Shown piece after piece: positions 43,429 through 56,270 of a DNA stretch of 64,000 nt. The notes beneath the pieces were generated by a model. It was given only the letters and a program-made list of their open reading frames with translations, was not told where the DNA came from and did not search any database. Position 1 is the first letter of the stretch; the number at the start of each line of letters is the position of its first letter. This DNA comes from Arachnopeziza araneosa (taxonomy: Eukaryota; Ascomycota; Leotiomycetes; Helotiales; Arachnopezizaceae): positions 62,001 through 126,000 of the forward strand of contig QYAI01000077.1 of NCBI GenBank assembly GCA_003988855.1, read 5' to 3'. The translations under genes and the position numbers were made by a program.

Positions 43429-45998
43429 CTAGAGTGGCTTCCCTTCCGCCATGTTTTTCCTCAATCGATCAAAATATCCCTGCGGCCAGGCTCGCAGTAA
43501 TTCTGCTTCTGTCGGCGAGCGATCTTTGATTTTAGATGCCACGTTCAGAAGAATCCTGCCTAGAAGCTCTTCTGTAATGGGTAATGCATTTTCATCGAAT
43601 TCGACAGGGTTTAAAAATGGGTCCTTGTCGTCCAAAAGTTCAGTTGCAGAAGGACGTAAATGCTGGTCTCGACTTAGACACTTTTTCATAGTCTTGACAA
43701 GCGCCAGTGGAACTGGAACATTGCCAACTCCTACAGAAGGATACTCGATATCGTAATTCCAGTTAATGATAGCTTGACAACGTTGCATTTGATTTTGAAT
43801 GTGTGCAAATGGAGCCCGGCCGTAGACCATTTGATAAAGAATACATCCCAAACTCCATATGTCACTTGGCTTACCAAGTTTCATCAGCCTAGGCTCGTTT
43901 GGAATCCTTCCACGAGAATCAGGTTTCGCATTGGAGTCCATAAGTGATTCTGGTGACATGTAATTTGGGGTTCCTATTTGAGTTTCTCTGTGAACGTTGA
44001 CTGTTTCGTCTGTTTGAATAGCGTTGGCGATTCCAAAATCGATTAATTTCAACTGGCCTTTGACCAGAACAAAGTTGTGAGGCTTTAAATCCGAATGGAC
44101 AATGTCATGTTCGTGAATAGCTTGAAGACATTCGAGCATCTCCTTCCAATAGTGTCGGACAAAGCTAGGATCAAATCTAGCATTGTCAGATTTCAGCCGG
44201 AGCTCCAAAATCTTATTCATATCCATTTCTCCCATTTCCATAAGCTCGAAATAGTTAGCAACATAATCGATAATTTTATCGAGTTACTTACGACGCTGAG
44301 GGTCCCTTTCGCTTCATTCAGTTCATAATCATAAAGACGAATGACCCGCTCCACTCCTTCAAGCTTTCGCAGTAGATCTATTTCTCCTTTGAAGCCCCTG
44401 ACAGCAGTCTCGTCGGCATCATCCAATGACACCCGTTTTAACGCGAAAAATGCAGAGTTATCGGCCATAACCCGATAAACCCTCGAACTTCCTCCTCTTC
44501 CAATGCAATCCAGTCTTGTGAAATGCTTACCATTAACTCTCAGTCTATTTCTCTTCCCACTTGCATTTGAAGCTGTTGCTGCTCCAGCAGTACTTGTTGC
44601 AGCTTCAAGAATTGACATTTTGGGTGGAGGCGGTGCGGGCCGTCGAGGAGTATTTTGACTCCTGCTAGCCAGTGGCTGTCGATGCGAAGGTGTTGCAACA
44701 CGTAACGAATCCAAATCCATGCTCTCAGGTCGCACTGGAACCTTTTCGATCTTGTCGAGAAGAATGGGGCCCTGTTTGTTCCGTTTGAATGTAGATGGGA
44801 TTTCGTTCTCTTGGTCATGTGTGGAGGGCAAATCAGGGCGTGGAGCTGGGACTTTGAAAACGGGATTTATCGGCTGTAAAGGTGCTCTTGATTGGGACGA
44901 AGCCTTCTGTGAGCTAGACAACGTAGGTGGCGGGGGTGAATTTGATCTTAAAACCGAATCCAAGACATCTTTCGCGCCAACAGGACTTCCAGACCGGTAG
45001 TTGGTTTTGTAGAATGAATCGTATTTAATATCCGGTTCCTGGCTGGAGCCTGGTGCTTGGCTTTCTGGTTCCGGAAGCTGTGACTCTTGGCTCTGAGGCT
45101 CCTGATTTGATGGCGGATTGTCCTCCTCAACTGGGCTTTGCTCTTCGTCACTTATCCGCCTTCTCCCACGTCTGGCAGGCCCACTCATGAATCTTCCTCC
45201 AACTCTACCTACATTCTTCGCTCTCATGGAGCTTTGCAGTCCTGCTTCTTCGACGTACCGTGTCCGTCCAATGGTAGATGGATTATATCGCGACACACTT
45301 CCTTGACTGGTTGCTAGTGCAGCTCTCGCGACTGTTGATGGGTATTCCTGAGAATCAGGATCGCCTTCCTCTCTTCTTGGTGCAGAATCTGATCCCTGCG
45401 AATATTTTCCAGCCGAGCCAGCTGATAGCCCGAGGTTTCTTGACGAAGAAATGGGCAGCCTCACTGTCCTCGGCACTGGTGCTGGTGTGTTTAGGTCGAG
45501 TGGGCTTTCGGCTCTCACAGCACGTTGTTCGTTCTCCTTGTTGACTGATACTGAAAGGGATTTGGACCTTCGTAGTGTTGATGGAGTACCGCTTAGACGA
45601 ACTACCCTCCTTGGATATGGACTATGCATTCGACTTCCAACATCCTCTGCTTTATCAAGAACCATATTCGTACTCGCTGTTCTAACATGATGTTTCCTAT
45701 ACTCCTCTAGCTCTGGCGATACCTTCCGGGGTTTTTGAGGTGAATATTTGACTACCGGCGCAGCGTCGTTGAGAATCGCATTTGTTAATGCGCTGAGCTT
45801 CATCGGGAACTGGATTTCATCATCGGAGCTATCGTTCAGTGAATATGTTCTAGCATGACCCATCTCCGCTGGTACGCTATCTCCTCTACTCAATTGCGGT
45901 CGAGAAGGAGGTTGTTTGAAGGCATTTCGAGAAGCTGGTCGTCGGGAAAGTGATGCGAAATGTGACGATCGCATTGGAGTTGGTGATGCCATAGCCAT
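43429..45998 (-). CDS. mps1: Spindle checkpoint kinase Mps1
   Basis: Mps1 (TTK) is the dual-specificity kinase at kinetochores that starts the spindle assembly checkpoint. Exons 45998-44292 and 44244-43429 give 840 residues. The first about 490 residues are disordered and rich in Ser, Pro and Arg with many SP/TP sites. The kinase domain follows, with glycine loop GRGGSSRVYRV, VAIK-like FALKRV, catalytic IVHSDLKPHNF near 620, IDFGIA near 640, activation loop ETQIGTPNYMSPESL and DIWSLGCILYQMVYG. These motifs match the Mps1 family, including the HSDLKP form in place of HRDLKP. The single 47-nt intron has a GCTAAC branch point and joins TLSV to LMEMGEMD. Confidence 0.94.
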
Positions 45999-46367
45999 TG
46001 CGAAAAGATGATATAGATTGATGCAGTCGACAGTTATATTTTACACGTCGCAGACAGTACTTCCATGCTCAAGGAAAGGAACCGTATCAAAATGGAGCAA
46101 TTGCAAGTCGTTTGAAGAATTTGTCGCGTGGATGAATTCGTCTATTCCGGGCCGCCAGAGAGATTGTTAACGTTTGTTGATAAAGTTGTTGGTACAGCAA
46201 CGAAGGGGCTTGACCCGTTTCACCAAGCCGAGGCATCAGCCTCTTCTGAGGGGCTCAAACTTGTGGTAGGTTTAGGAGAAAGATATTACTCTCTTCTTAA
46301 CCGGAACTTGTCCGTGAATTAAATAGTCCATTGTCCAGTTAAGGGCCGGTTGTACCTCTTTACCAAT
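45999..46367. promoter_or_regulatory. Divergent promoter region of MPS1 and the SGNH hydrolase
   Basis: This 369-base interval lies between two outward-facing starts. No TATA box or known operator was seen. Confidence 0.5.
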
Positions 46368-47335
46368 ATGTTTATTGCCAACTCTCTTCATATCCTGTGC
46401 TTCGGAGATAGCATAACTCATGGTTGGACGCAGCGTGGAACATTATATCACCCTTATGCCTTGGCTCTGGCATCAACTCTGCAGACTGCCTTTCCGACCC
46501 TTCATGTCATTGTAGATGAGCGGGGTCAGGATGGCGATCAAGCAGCAAGTCCTCCTGGTCAATTTCTGCCGCGCATGGAGACTTTGTGTGAGTTAGGCTT
46601 ATTGCACGTGCACTTCCCTTGACCGTGTTCCTCGATGCTTCATCTTTAAAACTTGTATTTTCATTATATGTTGTTTGAATCTAATAAACAACAGATGAAG
46701 AAGTCCAACCCCCGTATGACTGGGCAGTTATCTTAGGCGGGACAAACGATATCATTGGCAATGGCCGTAATGCCCCAGATACCTACGCTGCTCTTCAGGA
46801 AACCTGGTCTGTTCCTCTCTCTCATGGGAGCAAAGTTCTTGCTTTGACCATCCCGGAGTACGTAAAACTTGGCGTGTTTTCGTGATTATATACCAGTCTC
46901 AGCTCTAGGAACCCCGTTTAGAGTTTGGATCCATTCTTCGACTCTCAAAAGCATCGACATGTTATCATTATACTAATATGTAGTAGATGCGGGCATTGTG
47001 GTGGTCTCCCTAATATCATCGAGCAGCGCAACCTTCTTAACCCTATGATCTTGAATCATCGTGCTGATAATTTGTGAGATACTCTATCATACGATTGAGC
47101 AACGTAAGAATCCCAGGCTAATTTATATAGTCATACTTTTGATCTTGGTGCAGCTGTTCCGTTTTTTGCCATGCCAGAGGAGAAAAGAAACGAGATTTGG
47201 GAGGATACGATACACTTCACTACGAAGGGGTATGACTTCATTGGCACTATGATAGCCAACAAGTTGATTGAGATCATTCACGCAGATGAGACCAAGGGGA
47301 GTCTCCAAATGGAGCTAAGGAAGAATAAGCCTTGA
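46368..47335 (+). CDS. SGNH/GDSL-type esterase
   Basis: Exons 46368-46587, 46695-46857, 46987-47073 and 47131-47335 give 224 residues. All four SGNH blocks are present: LCFGDSITHGW with the catalytic Ser, the RGQDGDQAASPPG region supplying the block II Gly, VILGGTNDI (block III, Asn), and DTIHFTTKGYDFIG with the Asp-His of block V. There is no signal peptide, so the enzyme is probably cytosolic. The size and the IPEEKRNEIW-like helix (here MPEEKRNEIWED) resemble small fungal SGNH hydrolases and isoamyl-acetate esterase relatives. Three introns are supported by canonical sites and by restoring the conserved blocks. The substrate is unknown. Confidence 0.86.
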
Positions 47336-47597
47336 TAAACAACGCAAAGATCCTAAGAATATGTTAATAATTAGAACGGATATGATGGCAAAATGAAGCA
47401 GCATATCAATCTCTTCTCGTGACCCAATGGCACAATTGTGTCATGAAATGCATTCTAATGCAGTCCTGTATTATAATTTCATAACGCCACATTAATTATG
47501 CCAGTAAGCGCTCCTCATGCCCATAACTTTCGTCTAAACGCCAAATGTCCGAACCGAATGTGGAATTTTAGACAACAAGATGCTCTGTAACGAAATC

Positions 47598-48871
47598 CTA
47601 ATAGTTTTTAGCCTGCAAATACCGGGAGAGTTAAAGTTGCGACTTACTGGGTATCGCAATTGCAATTCCGAGGTAACCTTTTCGACCTCCTCAGCCAATC
47701 CTTGTACATTAGCATCCCAGCGTCTCAATTCTCTCCCTACTACTCCCTCAGCCCTTCCACTGCCCTTCTCACCAGTAGCTTCACCCCCTTCAAACCAGAT
47801 GACACGCTCAATCTGATCGATACGACCTACAAGTCGACCCTGTTCAATCATTCTAGACGTGGTTTCTTCTGCTTTATCACCATCTAAGCCCAGAAGGAGC
47901 CCCAAGGCGTTGAAACCAATATTGCTGTATAGCCTTGATGCACCTCTGAGATTGTGCTCTACCACCGCCTTCGCCAAGACTGTGCTGCCATCAGAGGTCT
48001 TCGCGAGTTGATGTGGTGCCAGCCCTTCCGCGAATTTGGCCACCTCATCTGGAGACAATAATCGATCCAAAAACATCTTCTCCAAGATGCTATATTCCTC
48101 TAACGAACTTGCTCTCTCATCTTTGTATAATTTTCCCAGCGCTCGACTTCTTGCAGGGCCAGCAGGAGCCAGGACAGCACACTTAATAGCCATACTTAAA
48201 GTATGGAGCCTCTCTTCTTCAGCTATGACGGGCATAAAACTGATCTCTTGATATCCTTGCGCCGCCGCCAGGAAATTCCTCCTCGCATCTTGAATACGTG
48301 CTTGACAGAGGTTGAAGTGCAGATTCATTTCTTTATCTTCGACTGTGTAGATGAGATTCTTGGCTTTGTTAAGATACTGTTCAGCTAGTGTGGTGTCATC
48401 GACCTCAAGATAGTTTCTTGTAATGCGGATCCACGTCTTGACCTTGTCTTCGTTTGTGACCTTCCGCTGTGATGACTCAAGAGGAATGCCAGCCAGTGTT
48501 TTGGCAGCAGCAAGAAAATCATCATCGGTTTCATGTGCAGTGGCTATGATCTCGCGAATCTGGGCGTTTTGTTCTTCAAAAGACGAAGCTTGGCCGGAGA
48601 GAATTGAAAGGGTGTGCTCTCCAACTTCTACTTTGGTATCATTGCTTGGGATTTTTTGGAGGGTTTCGACGAAGGCACCACTGAAGGATCGAGTAGCTAC
48701 AATTCCTAAATTGGCGGCAAATATGGCATCGATAATAGCATTGAGGTCTTCGGTGAGGTTGTCTGGTGTCGAAAGAGAGGGGAGGGATTTGAGTAGGGCT
48801 TCGTAGCCTTGCGGCTTGTCTGCAGACGCAGCGACTTTTTGTAAAGCTGCGGTGACTTTCGAGGATGCCAT
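47598..48871 (-). CDS. csnD: COP9 signalosome subunit 4
   Basis: CSN4 is a PCI-domain subunit of the complex that removes NEDD8/Rub1 from cullins. Exons 48871-47648 and 47612-47598 give 412 residues. The protein is almost entirely helical, with KVKTWIRITRNYLEVDDTTLAEQYLNKA, the MNLHFNLCQARIQDARRNF repeat region, EYSILEKMFLDRLLSPDEVAKF and the winged-helix part ending VGRIDQIERVIWFEGGEA. The last coding exon is only five codons including the stop, giving ...RYPAKNY. Without this splice the frame runs into a nonconserved tail. The start is at MASSKVTAAL. The gene is likely part of the developmental and light-regulatory CSN of filamentous fungi. Confidence 0.88.
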
Positions 48872-50455
48872 CGTGGGTTTTGAGGTCTGATCTTTCCGCA
48901 CAATTACCGTTGCGACGCCGCGAGATTCTTTGTTGATAAGGCTGAAGTTTGATGGCGGGGAGATATACGAAATCGCAGCCTAGCGGGCCTCGCTTAGCAT
49001 TCCTTGTTGAAACCAAATTTTCTTCACGGCTTGAACCCTCCTTCATCTCCATTCGTATCTCACCACAACACTCTAAATTTCATATCTTGTAGATATATTG
49101 ATCAACGGTATTGAGCCGTGACGGTTCTCTTGAGTATTTGGGTCAACGTAGAGCCATGTTGAGTAGCAACTCCGTCCTAACAGCACTTCAGTATCTCGGC
49201 CTCATCTCTTTGCTAGAGAGGGTATCTTTGCGCTTCAACAGGATCTTGCTGAAGTCTACTCTATTTCAATCAACGCTCTTTAGCACCCCTGGCATTTGTG
49301 TGTACAGCTTTAGAGTCATTCTCCATGCTTATCAGCTGAAGGATTATATCTTCGTGCCAAGATTATCTCGACCCTTTCATTACCAAACACCTTTTCTTAT
49401 TCAATGAGTCTATGGTGCATGAAGACTGGGTTACATGACCAAGTTGGTGAATACGAAAAGATAGTTATACAACCAACCAAGTGTCGAGCATCTGAAATAC
49501 GAAGGTTCAAGATAGGTTCGCAGAACAGAACCACATTCTACTGATAAGATGGTTGGTTCATTGGTTGATGGTGAAGTCCTGGAGCTCTGCTTGTGCTTAT
49601 CGGCCGATTCAAGTAACCCCACCCTCGTCCCACGAGAGTCTGTCGATGCAAAGGCGACCACTCACTACCTAGGTAGGGTATCTTCCACTAGAAAGGTCTG
49701 ACCTCACTGGCAGAGTTCTAGAATTGGGCTTCGTTAAATTCGGTAACCTGATAGCGTGTGCTTCTAGTAGGAAGAAATTGGAGTGCTCACGCTCTGGGCA
49801 AGCCTGGATCATCTGATGATCACTAACAGTCACCCTGTTACCTCACGCGATCCTTCTCAAGCCATTGTGATTTGCGGTGCAGTTTCCGATCGTGGATAAG
49901 AAAATGCCATCAACATCGGCGGCAAATGTAGGACCACATGAAATCTGAAGTCGGTCGCAGACTACTGTATGTTATAGTTTGTGATGGTGTCTTCCTATTT
50001 CAGCACCATGGGTCTCTGCACTCTCGGCATATCAAAAAGTATTTTTTCACCGAAGGGAATTGAGATGAACGAGGTGGCGCTGATTCCGATGAGCCCCGCC
50101 GATTGCTTCTCCTTTGAACGTTGACTTGGAAAAACAGGGAAAGCCACCCAGCCAAGCAAGCAAGTGTCATAAGTACCACCACGTATGCACCCCCCCAATG
50201 ACCTCCACCCACAGCCTCAACTCTCGACCTTGCTGGACTCATGCAGGGACCCGTCTCTTTGGACCTCTAAAAGTCGATTATTGTTTTCCTAGAGCTCTTC
50301 ATCCTTACCCCTCAAGAGTAGCCAGTGTGGTGTTGCGTTCTTTACCTCTCTGTCGATTTTTTGCTCTGGTTATTTGACATCAAGAAATGAGATTGATTGA
50401 AATCAGCTTTACTTGTCAGATTTAGTTCTTGAACCTTGAGTAACGATATTTCTAG
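48872..50455. other. Intergenic 1.6 kb
   Basis: The CSN4 promoter and the upstream region of the F-box gene. Open frames on both strands are short and motif-free. No tRNA or repeat was recognised. Confidence 0.55.
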
Positions 50456-52053
50456 ATGAGTGACAGGTCAAGCTATCAACATGTGCGCATTTCAATCCGC
50501 ATCATTCTGACGTAATTGAAAAAACATATATTCTGACAAGATTTATAGGAGCGGACGGAGAAGGAAAGATTCTCTACTGGCGGAGCTCTCTAATCGTTCA
50601 AATGGACTCGCGTTTAATCATCATCATTTTATCTTGTCCTCGAATCTGGTTCCCCGGAAAACTCAAGGATCGATAAATTCATACACCAATGGAAGCACTA
50701 CAGGTGCAGCTCGCAACAGAATTCCTACTTCGCGAGTAGACGACCACTCCAAAGAGGTCACTATTGCCACAGGACAAACCGTCAGATCTCTTATTCCTCC
50801 AGCAGATCATATTCGATACGATACGGAACTTAAGACCACCGGTTGCCGCCGGAATTCTGCTTCTTCTAAACTGCCCACACACGCATTAGACCTTTCAGAA
50901 CAAGAAACAGTAGCGATGATAGCAGCTCTTGATCTAGGTTCAATGCCAGGCGAGATTCTAGACCTCATATATCAAAACCTTCCGCAAGAAGTACTACATA
51001 GCCTTATGTTTACCAATTCAAATTTCGGTGAACTAGCTATAAGATATCTATACTATACTCCCAAATTTGCATCCACATATCGTTTCGCACAGTTCACGCA
51101 CACCGTCACACACCAGCCACGCTATGCTCGCTTTGTACATTCTTTAGATCTATCTCATTTTTCTAAAGATATCGATAATGACGGACAAGTGATCCCCATA
51201 GCCGGATGGAGAGAATGGAAATATAGACACGGCGATATACATCACGTCCAGCATCACACGAAGCCCGTAAATCCTAAGCAGAAACTCAATCCTTATCAGA
51301 AGATAACCACAAGTCATCAAATCATCCAGGGTATTAACAAGCGTACAACGTCTCATCCACCACCAAGCCCAATGCTCAAGGCTTTCCATCGAACAAGGGA
51401 TTTGCCGATTGGTGGTGTTTGTAATGTGCTTGCTGCTTGCCCAAATCTCAAGTAAGATACAATTCATCTGTTATCTATGCATGCGTCTAAGAATAAACAG
51501 GATGGTGAACATGTCCCGTCTCCAGCTCGCTTCGGATTTTCTTTTACTACCGCCAGGTTGCCCAAATCCCAATCGGACACCTGCTTACACCCACCACGGC
51601 AACCACGCGAACCTCACAATCAATACCGACCCCGCTATCTGGACCACATTCACCGATTCAATGGCCCTTTCGAGTTCCAGCAACTCAAGCACCATGCTAT
51701 CTCCCTCATCTCCGCCACTCCTCACACCTAGTCTTTTACCCGATAGCAGCCTCCTTCCCTCTCCTCTCTTAAACCTTATATTCATATCCTCTGTTCCTCA
51801 ATCCACCAACTGGAACAGCCACGAAATTGCCCCTTTATATGCTGATGAGATTATATTCTGGCTTACCCAGCTACCGTCGCTTCACACGCTGAAGCTCAGC
51901 TATTGTGTATGGTTGAGCAGTTTCAGAGTTGCGTATTTGGTCAAAAATGCGAGAGCGAAGTTGAAATTCGATTTTAGAGAGAGTGGTATGCAGATCACAC
52001 TCCCTTGGGCAGTAGAAGGGATATTGGAAGAGTTAAAGGAGGTTGTCAATTGA
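50456..52053 (+). CDS. F-box protein
   Basis: Exons 50456-50466, 50549-51451 and 51501-52053 give 488 residues. The start MSDR comes from an 11-nt first exon joined to SGRRRKDSLLAELSNRSNG. That upstream part is open and coding-like, whereas the main frame has no ATG until residue 130 or so. An F-box motif lies near residues 135-175 (LGSMPGEILDLIYQNLPQEV). The rest has leucine-rich-repeat-like pieces (FVHSLDLSHFSK, CPNLKMVNMSRLQL, LPSLHTLKLSYC) and a Ser/Pro-rich insert, resembling fungal F-box/LRR substrate adaptors of SCF ubiquitin ligases. The target is unknown. The donor of intron 1 (GTCAAG) is weaker than usual. Confidence 0.78.
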
Positions 52054-52963
52054 AGAGTGGCGGCGTTAAAACGTTTAATTTGTTTCTTAAAAAGGTAAAA
52101 GTTTAGAAGACGTGAACATGGCTTAGAAGTGTGACTTATTGCTTTCAAATTCTGTCCACAAAAGTTGTATCGTATACTGGATATTCTTATTGATAGCAAC
52201 ACATTCAAAATTAGCTTGCTCATCAAAGGCTTTACCCCATGTGACGTTAGTTCTATCGAGCTCCCTAAGAGAGGTAACATAGAGAATTGATTTAAGCACT
52301 GACCTTGGAATTCGGAGGCCCTTAGAGGAGTACAGAGGGAAAGATAAGTCCTTTGGTGCATCACTAATCTAAGATATATCTGTAGAACGTGGGCAAGAAC
52401 ATTCAAGACACCAAAAAGGTTGATCAAGGTGGAAGTAAGATCTCAAAGACAGGTTCTAGAGAAGTGCAGATGTTTTGCTAGCCGCTATAATTACGCTTAG
52501 TTGAATAGTTCAAGTCGCGTGTTCGACGTCAACAAATCTGGAACGAGTTTTGATTGAAGTAGAGGATATCTGAGACTTGAACTTGATGCCTGCTTGTTGA
52601 CTTGCTACCTCTCTATCTTCTTTGCGAGAGGCAGCATCTGGGATCGAACTTTGGTAAAGCAGTAAAGGAGTCAATCGTTCCACACGTGAGCACTGAAAGC
52701 TACCGAAACAGCCAGCAATTAGAAGTTAATAGTAAAGAAAGTTATGGAATGTAAGCACAACCAGATGCTAGTGGGGCTTTTGCAAGTAGGGAACAGCTTC
52801 TGCTACCCCATGTAGGCGAATCTTTCAACTCAGCATGAATTTAATCAATTATACACGACACCTAAACTTCAACCAGGTTGACTAATGCTTGTTGACTATG
52901 GCACAGGGTTTATGAACACGGAGAACAAAGGGAATCTCTAGGCACTCGGATTCTTCTTTCCAA
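52054..52963. other. Convergent intergenic region
   Basis: 3' flanks of the F-box gene and ATP4. A reverse open frame starting near 52427 runs into the F-box exon and is judged spurious. No repeat or RNA gene was seen. Confidence 0.55.
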
Positions 52964-53873
52964 TTACTGAGCCTTCGACTGCACGATCTCTGTGGCATAT
53001 GTTAGAAAGGATCGTCGAGGAATAGATTCAAGTATCTTACTCTCAACATCTGCAACACTTTGTTGCAAGATCTGTTGAAGGACCTTGGGGTTCTCAAGCT
53101 CTTTTGTGATCTTCTTAATGATTGATTCCGACAACTCCTTCTGCTCCCGGATCTTCACCTGTCCCTCGTATCGTACCCATGAGTCCAACACAGCCTTAGC
53201 TTCAGCAGTAAGAGCAGTGGTCTGCTCGAGCTCATAGGCCTTGGCTTCAAGCTGAGCAGTTTCCTGTGAGGAATGAGTGATTTATTAAGAATGTCAATCC
53301 CCGTTTCATCTTACCTTTGAAACTTCAAAAAGAGTCTTGGTGATATCCACGACACTACCCAACTGCTGGACACTTTCAATTCTTGTCTTGACAGCCTCGG
53401 TGTGGTCGTCACGGGCGGCATTCAAGATGTTCTTGATCTTGTTAACTTGACCATCCGCCCACTCTTTGTACATTGGTCCACCATATTTGAAGACAGCAGT
53501 CCAGATGCTAATAAGACAGAACGCAGCAACGGTCTCCTCGTTCATCACGTAGTATTCATTGCTGATGGCATATATCGAGACGCCGGCAGCTGATGACAGA
53601 ATTGCGGTTTTGGAGATCAACGAATTGCCTGGTAGCGAGTCGAGAATTGATTGCGCCTTCTTCTTCGGGTCTTCAGCTGGAACACTGGATGAGGAACGAT
53701 GGCTCGTGAGGGAAGTAGTTAGTGCTGGCAATGTCCGGGAAGGGATTGCTGGACGAAGACGAGCGGCACCTAAAGCTATCATTAGACACCATTCTGAGGC
53801 CCAATTGATGCTGAGAGATTCGCTGAACAATCGATTACATACCAAAAGCGCTTTTTGCCAGACGGGATGCCAT
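52964..53873 (-). CDS. atp4: Mitochondrial ATP synthase subunit 4 (b)
   Basis: Subunit 4 is the peripheral-stalk b subunit of F1Fo ATP synthase in the inner membrane. Exons 53873-53843, 53769-53315, 53263-53041 and 52989-52964 give 244 residues. An Arg/Ser/Thr presequence (MASRLAKSAFGAARLRPAIP) is followed by VPAEDPKKKAQSILDSLPGN, two membrane segments (TAILSSAAGVSIYAISNEYY, then EETVAAFCLISIWTAVFKY) and a long charged helix to the end. Matching a split first exon and a short last exon (KIVQSKAQ) is needed to complete the protein. It shares a very short promoter with NOC4. Confidence 0.93.
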
Positions 53874-54052
53874 TGTGCGATAACAAGATTGATCTTAAGC
53901 TTTACAACATGAGCTCGAGGTCGAAGATTTGATCCCGGAAGTCGGTTGGTTCCCACGTGACCGAAATATTCCTGCCTTACAGCCTTAATATTCCTTATCG
54001 TTGATAACAAAAAATATTTTGGCTTTCAGTCCATTCAAGAAATACCGTCAAA
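53874..54052. promoter_or_regulatory. 179-bp bidirectional promoter of ATP4 and NOC4
   Basis: Divergent starts lie only 179 bases apart. No TATA box is evident, which is usual for housekeeping genes. Shared regulation of a mitochondrial and a ribosome-biogenesis gene is possible but inferred from spacing alone. Confidence 0.65.
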
Positions 54053-55771
54053 ATGCCTGGCGCGGTAGGGAAGTCTATTCAATCTACCAAGAGGAAAAGG
54101 ACTTCTTCAGAAAAGCGGCCAGTAAAACGTGCAAGATCGGAAAGCAGCGAAGAAGACAACCAGGCGCAAATCCTCCTCCTAGAAAACGAAATCTTCGAAT
54201 CGAAAAAGAATTACAACAATATTGTCACTCTGGTCGAGATACTGGACCTGAAGAATGATAACACGGAAGAACTGATCCTTGCCTCGATATCACTATGCCG
54301 AGTTTTTACGAGATTAATGGTATCGAGAGATCTTGCCAACAAGAAAGAAACTACGGAGAAGGAAGCGGTCGTTACAAATTGGCTTAAGGAACGATATTCA
54401 GAGTACAAAAGTAAATTGATCCCACTGCTCCATGGAGACGAAACCGGATCAACTGCATTGACCCTTTGCATGAGACTCTTGAAGACTGAAGGCCAGTATC
54501 TTAGAGGAAGCCTTGACGACACTTTTCCGACATCATTCCTTACAGACATTATACGAGTATTGCTTGATGATAACGATGGAAGTGCTCGGAAAGAGTTCAG
54601 CGAGAAATTTGTTGAAGAGTATGATGACATTAGGTTTTATACGTTAGAAGCTCTCGAGTAAGGATACCCCTATTAAGAGTTGGCTTGGTTGTTAATATTC
54701 AGCAGAAAAATATTAAGAGAAAGAGCCTCTGATAACGAACTTTTCAATAGCGTTTTGGAAGTTCTTACTGCCGTAGAATCTGTTCCAGAGACGAAAGACG
54801 AGCTGGAGGATTTCTACATTAGCGAACCAAAGAAGAAATCACATGCTTTATACTCTCTAGGTCAGCACAAAAAGCGTGCTCAAAGTGCTTGGCTTGCCTT
54901 GATGCAAATGGATATGAACAAGGATCAGAGAAAGGCAGTATTGAAGCTTATGGCGGACTCGATTGCTCCATGGTTCACGAAGCCAGAGCTTCTGATGGAC
55001 TTTTTAACAGATTCTTACGATGCAGGTGGATCGATTTCCTTGTTGGCATTATCTGGAGTTTTCTACTTGATTGAACAAAAGAACCTAGATTATCCTTCTT
55101 TCTACAAGAAGCTGTATTCGCTGCTCGATTCGGAATTACTGCATTCAAAACACCGATCAAGGTTCTTCAGGCTGTTGGACACCTTCCTTGGATCTACCCA
55201 CCTACCTGCTGTTCTTGTTGCTAGCTTCATCAAGAGACTATCAAGATTAACCTTGAGCTCGCCCCCTTCCGGAGTGGTCGCTGTTGTCCCTTGGATATAT
55301 AATCTCCTGAAGAAGCACCCTAGCTGTACTTTCATGATTCATCGAGAAACAACAGATCCAGCAGCTAAGATTATTCTCGAAGAAGGAAGGACGGAGGACC
55401 CTTTCTCAATGGACGAGGAAGATCCAATGGAGACGAATGCGATAGAAAGCAGTCTGTGGGAGATTGTTATGCTTCAATCACATTACCATCCTAACGTCGC
55501 AATGTTAGCTAAGATAATATCAGAACAGTTTACAAAAAACTCTTATAACCTCGAGGATTTCTTGGATCATTCGTATGGAAGCGTAAGTTTCCAAATCCAC
55601 TCATCGTGGCGGTCTACTAATGTACATCAGATGCTTGAAGCAGAGTATGTGAAAGATATCAAGAAAGCTCCTATTGTTGAATTTGAAATACCCAAGAAAA
55701 TATTCATGAAACAAGATGATGCGTCCGGCATAGAAGATAGTTTATTTGTAAAGCTCTGGGACTTTAGCTAG
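54053..55771 (+). CDS. noc4: Ribosome biogenesis protein Noc4
   Basis: Noc4 works with Nop14 in 40S subunit assembly and export in the nucleolus. Exons are 54053-54657, about 54706-55582 and 55631-55771, giving about 540 residues. The second acceptor is ambiguous by three bases (54703 or 54706), changing only Asp-Arg-Lys versus Glu-Lys. The N-terminus is Lys/Arg/Ser-rich (STKRKRTSSEKRPVKRAR) and looks like a nuclear localisation signal. A helical repeat follows, then the CBF/Mak21-type domain with SISLLALSGVFYLIEQKNLD, FYKKLYSLLDSELLHSKHR, VLVASFIKRLSRL and SSLWEIVMLQSHYHPNVAML. The last intron has a CTACTAAT-like branch point. Confidence 0.92.
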
Positions 55772-56270
55772 GGATTGGGGTAGGATTATTGCATCGTCTG
55801 TAAGCGATAACTTCAGCGTGATACGATTTTAGAAATCAAAATGAAACATTTCTCAAACTCTATAAACGATGACCTAAAGAAAAGATATGACATTCCCGAA
55901 AATATGTGTAAAGTATCTGGTCACGATATTGACTAACATGGTTGTTCTGTCATGCTTTCTCTTAACGGATAATTTAGGTCACACAAATAAATTTTCAGGG
56001 GACGCTGCGCCTACGATCTAAGCCTCCACAGAAGGAATCAGAGATCAGCAACTGCTACCAATATACACGCCAAGAAACATGCCTTATTTGAACCTCTTCT
56101 TCCAGATGTTCCTACTTTACAACCGTCGCCGCTGCAAGGCAACACGACGAGTTTCCTAATAAACAGATTGTATATTCAACTCCGACAGAATCGCACACCC
56201 ATCAGTACCTAGCTGACTGTTAACCTTTAATTTTTTTGGATCCTTACAAGTTACCCGCCACGCCCTCGAA
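55772..56270. other. Intergenic, NOC4 to the Sel1-repeat gene
   Basis: Both genes run forward. The region holds the 3' flank of NOC4 and the promoter of the next gene, with a T-run (ATTTTTTTGG) 30 bases before the start. Nothing else was recognised. Confidence 0.55.

Noticed and set aside
51900..52427. 175-codon minus-strand frame
   Set aside because: It overlaps the last F-box exon in antisense and lacks motifs.
52620..52700. Possible tRNA T-arm (GGGATCGAAC)
   Set aside because: No matching acceptor stem or anticodon arm at the right distance on either strand.
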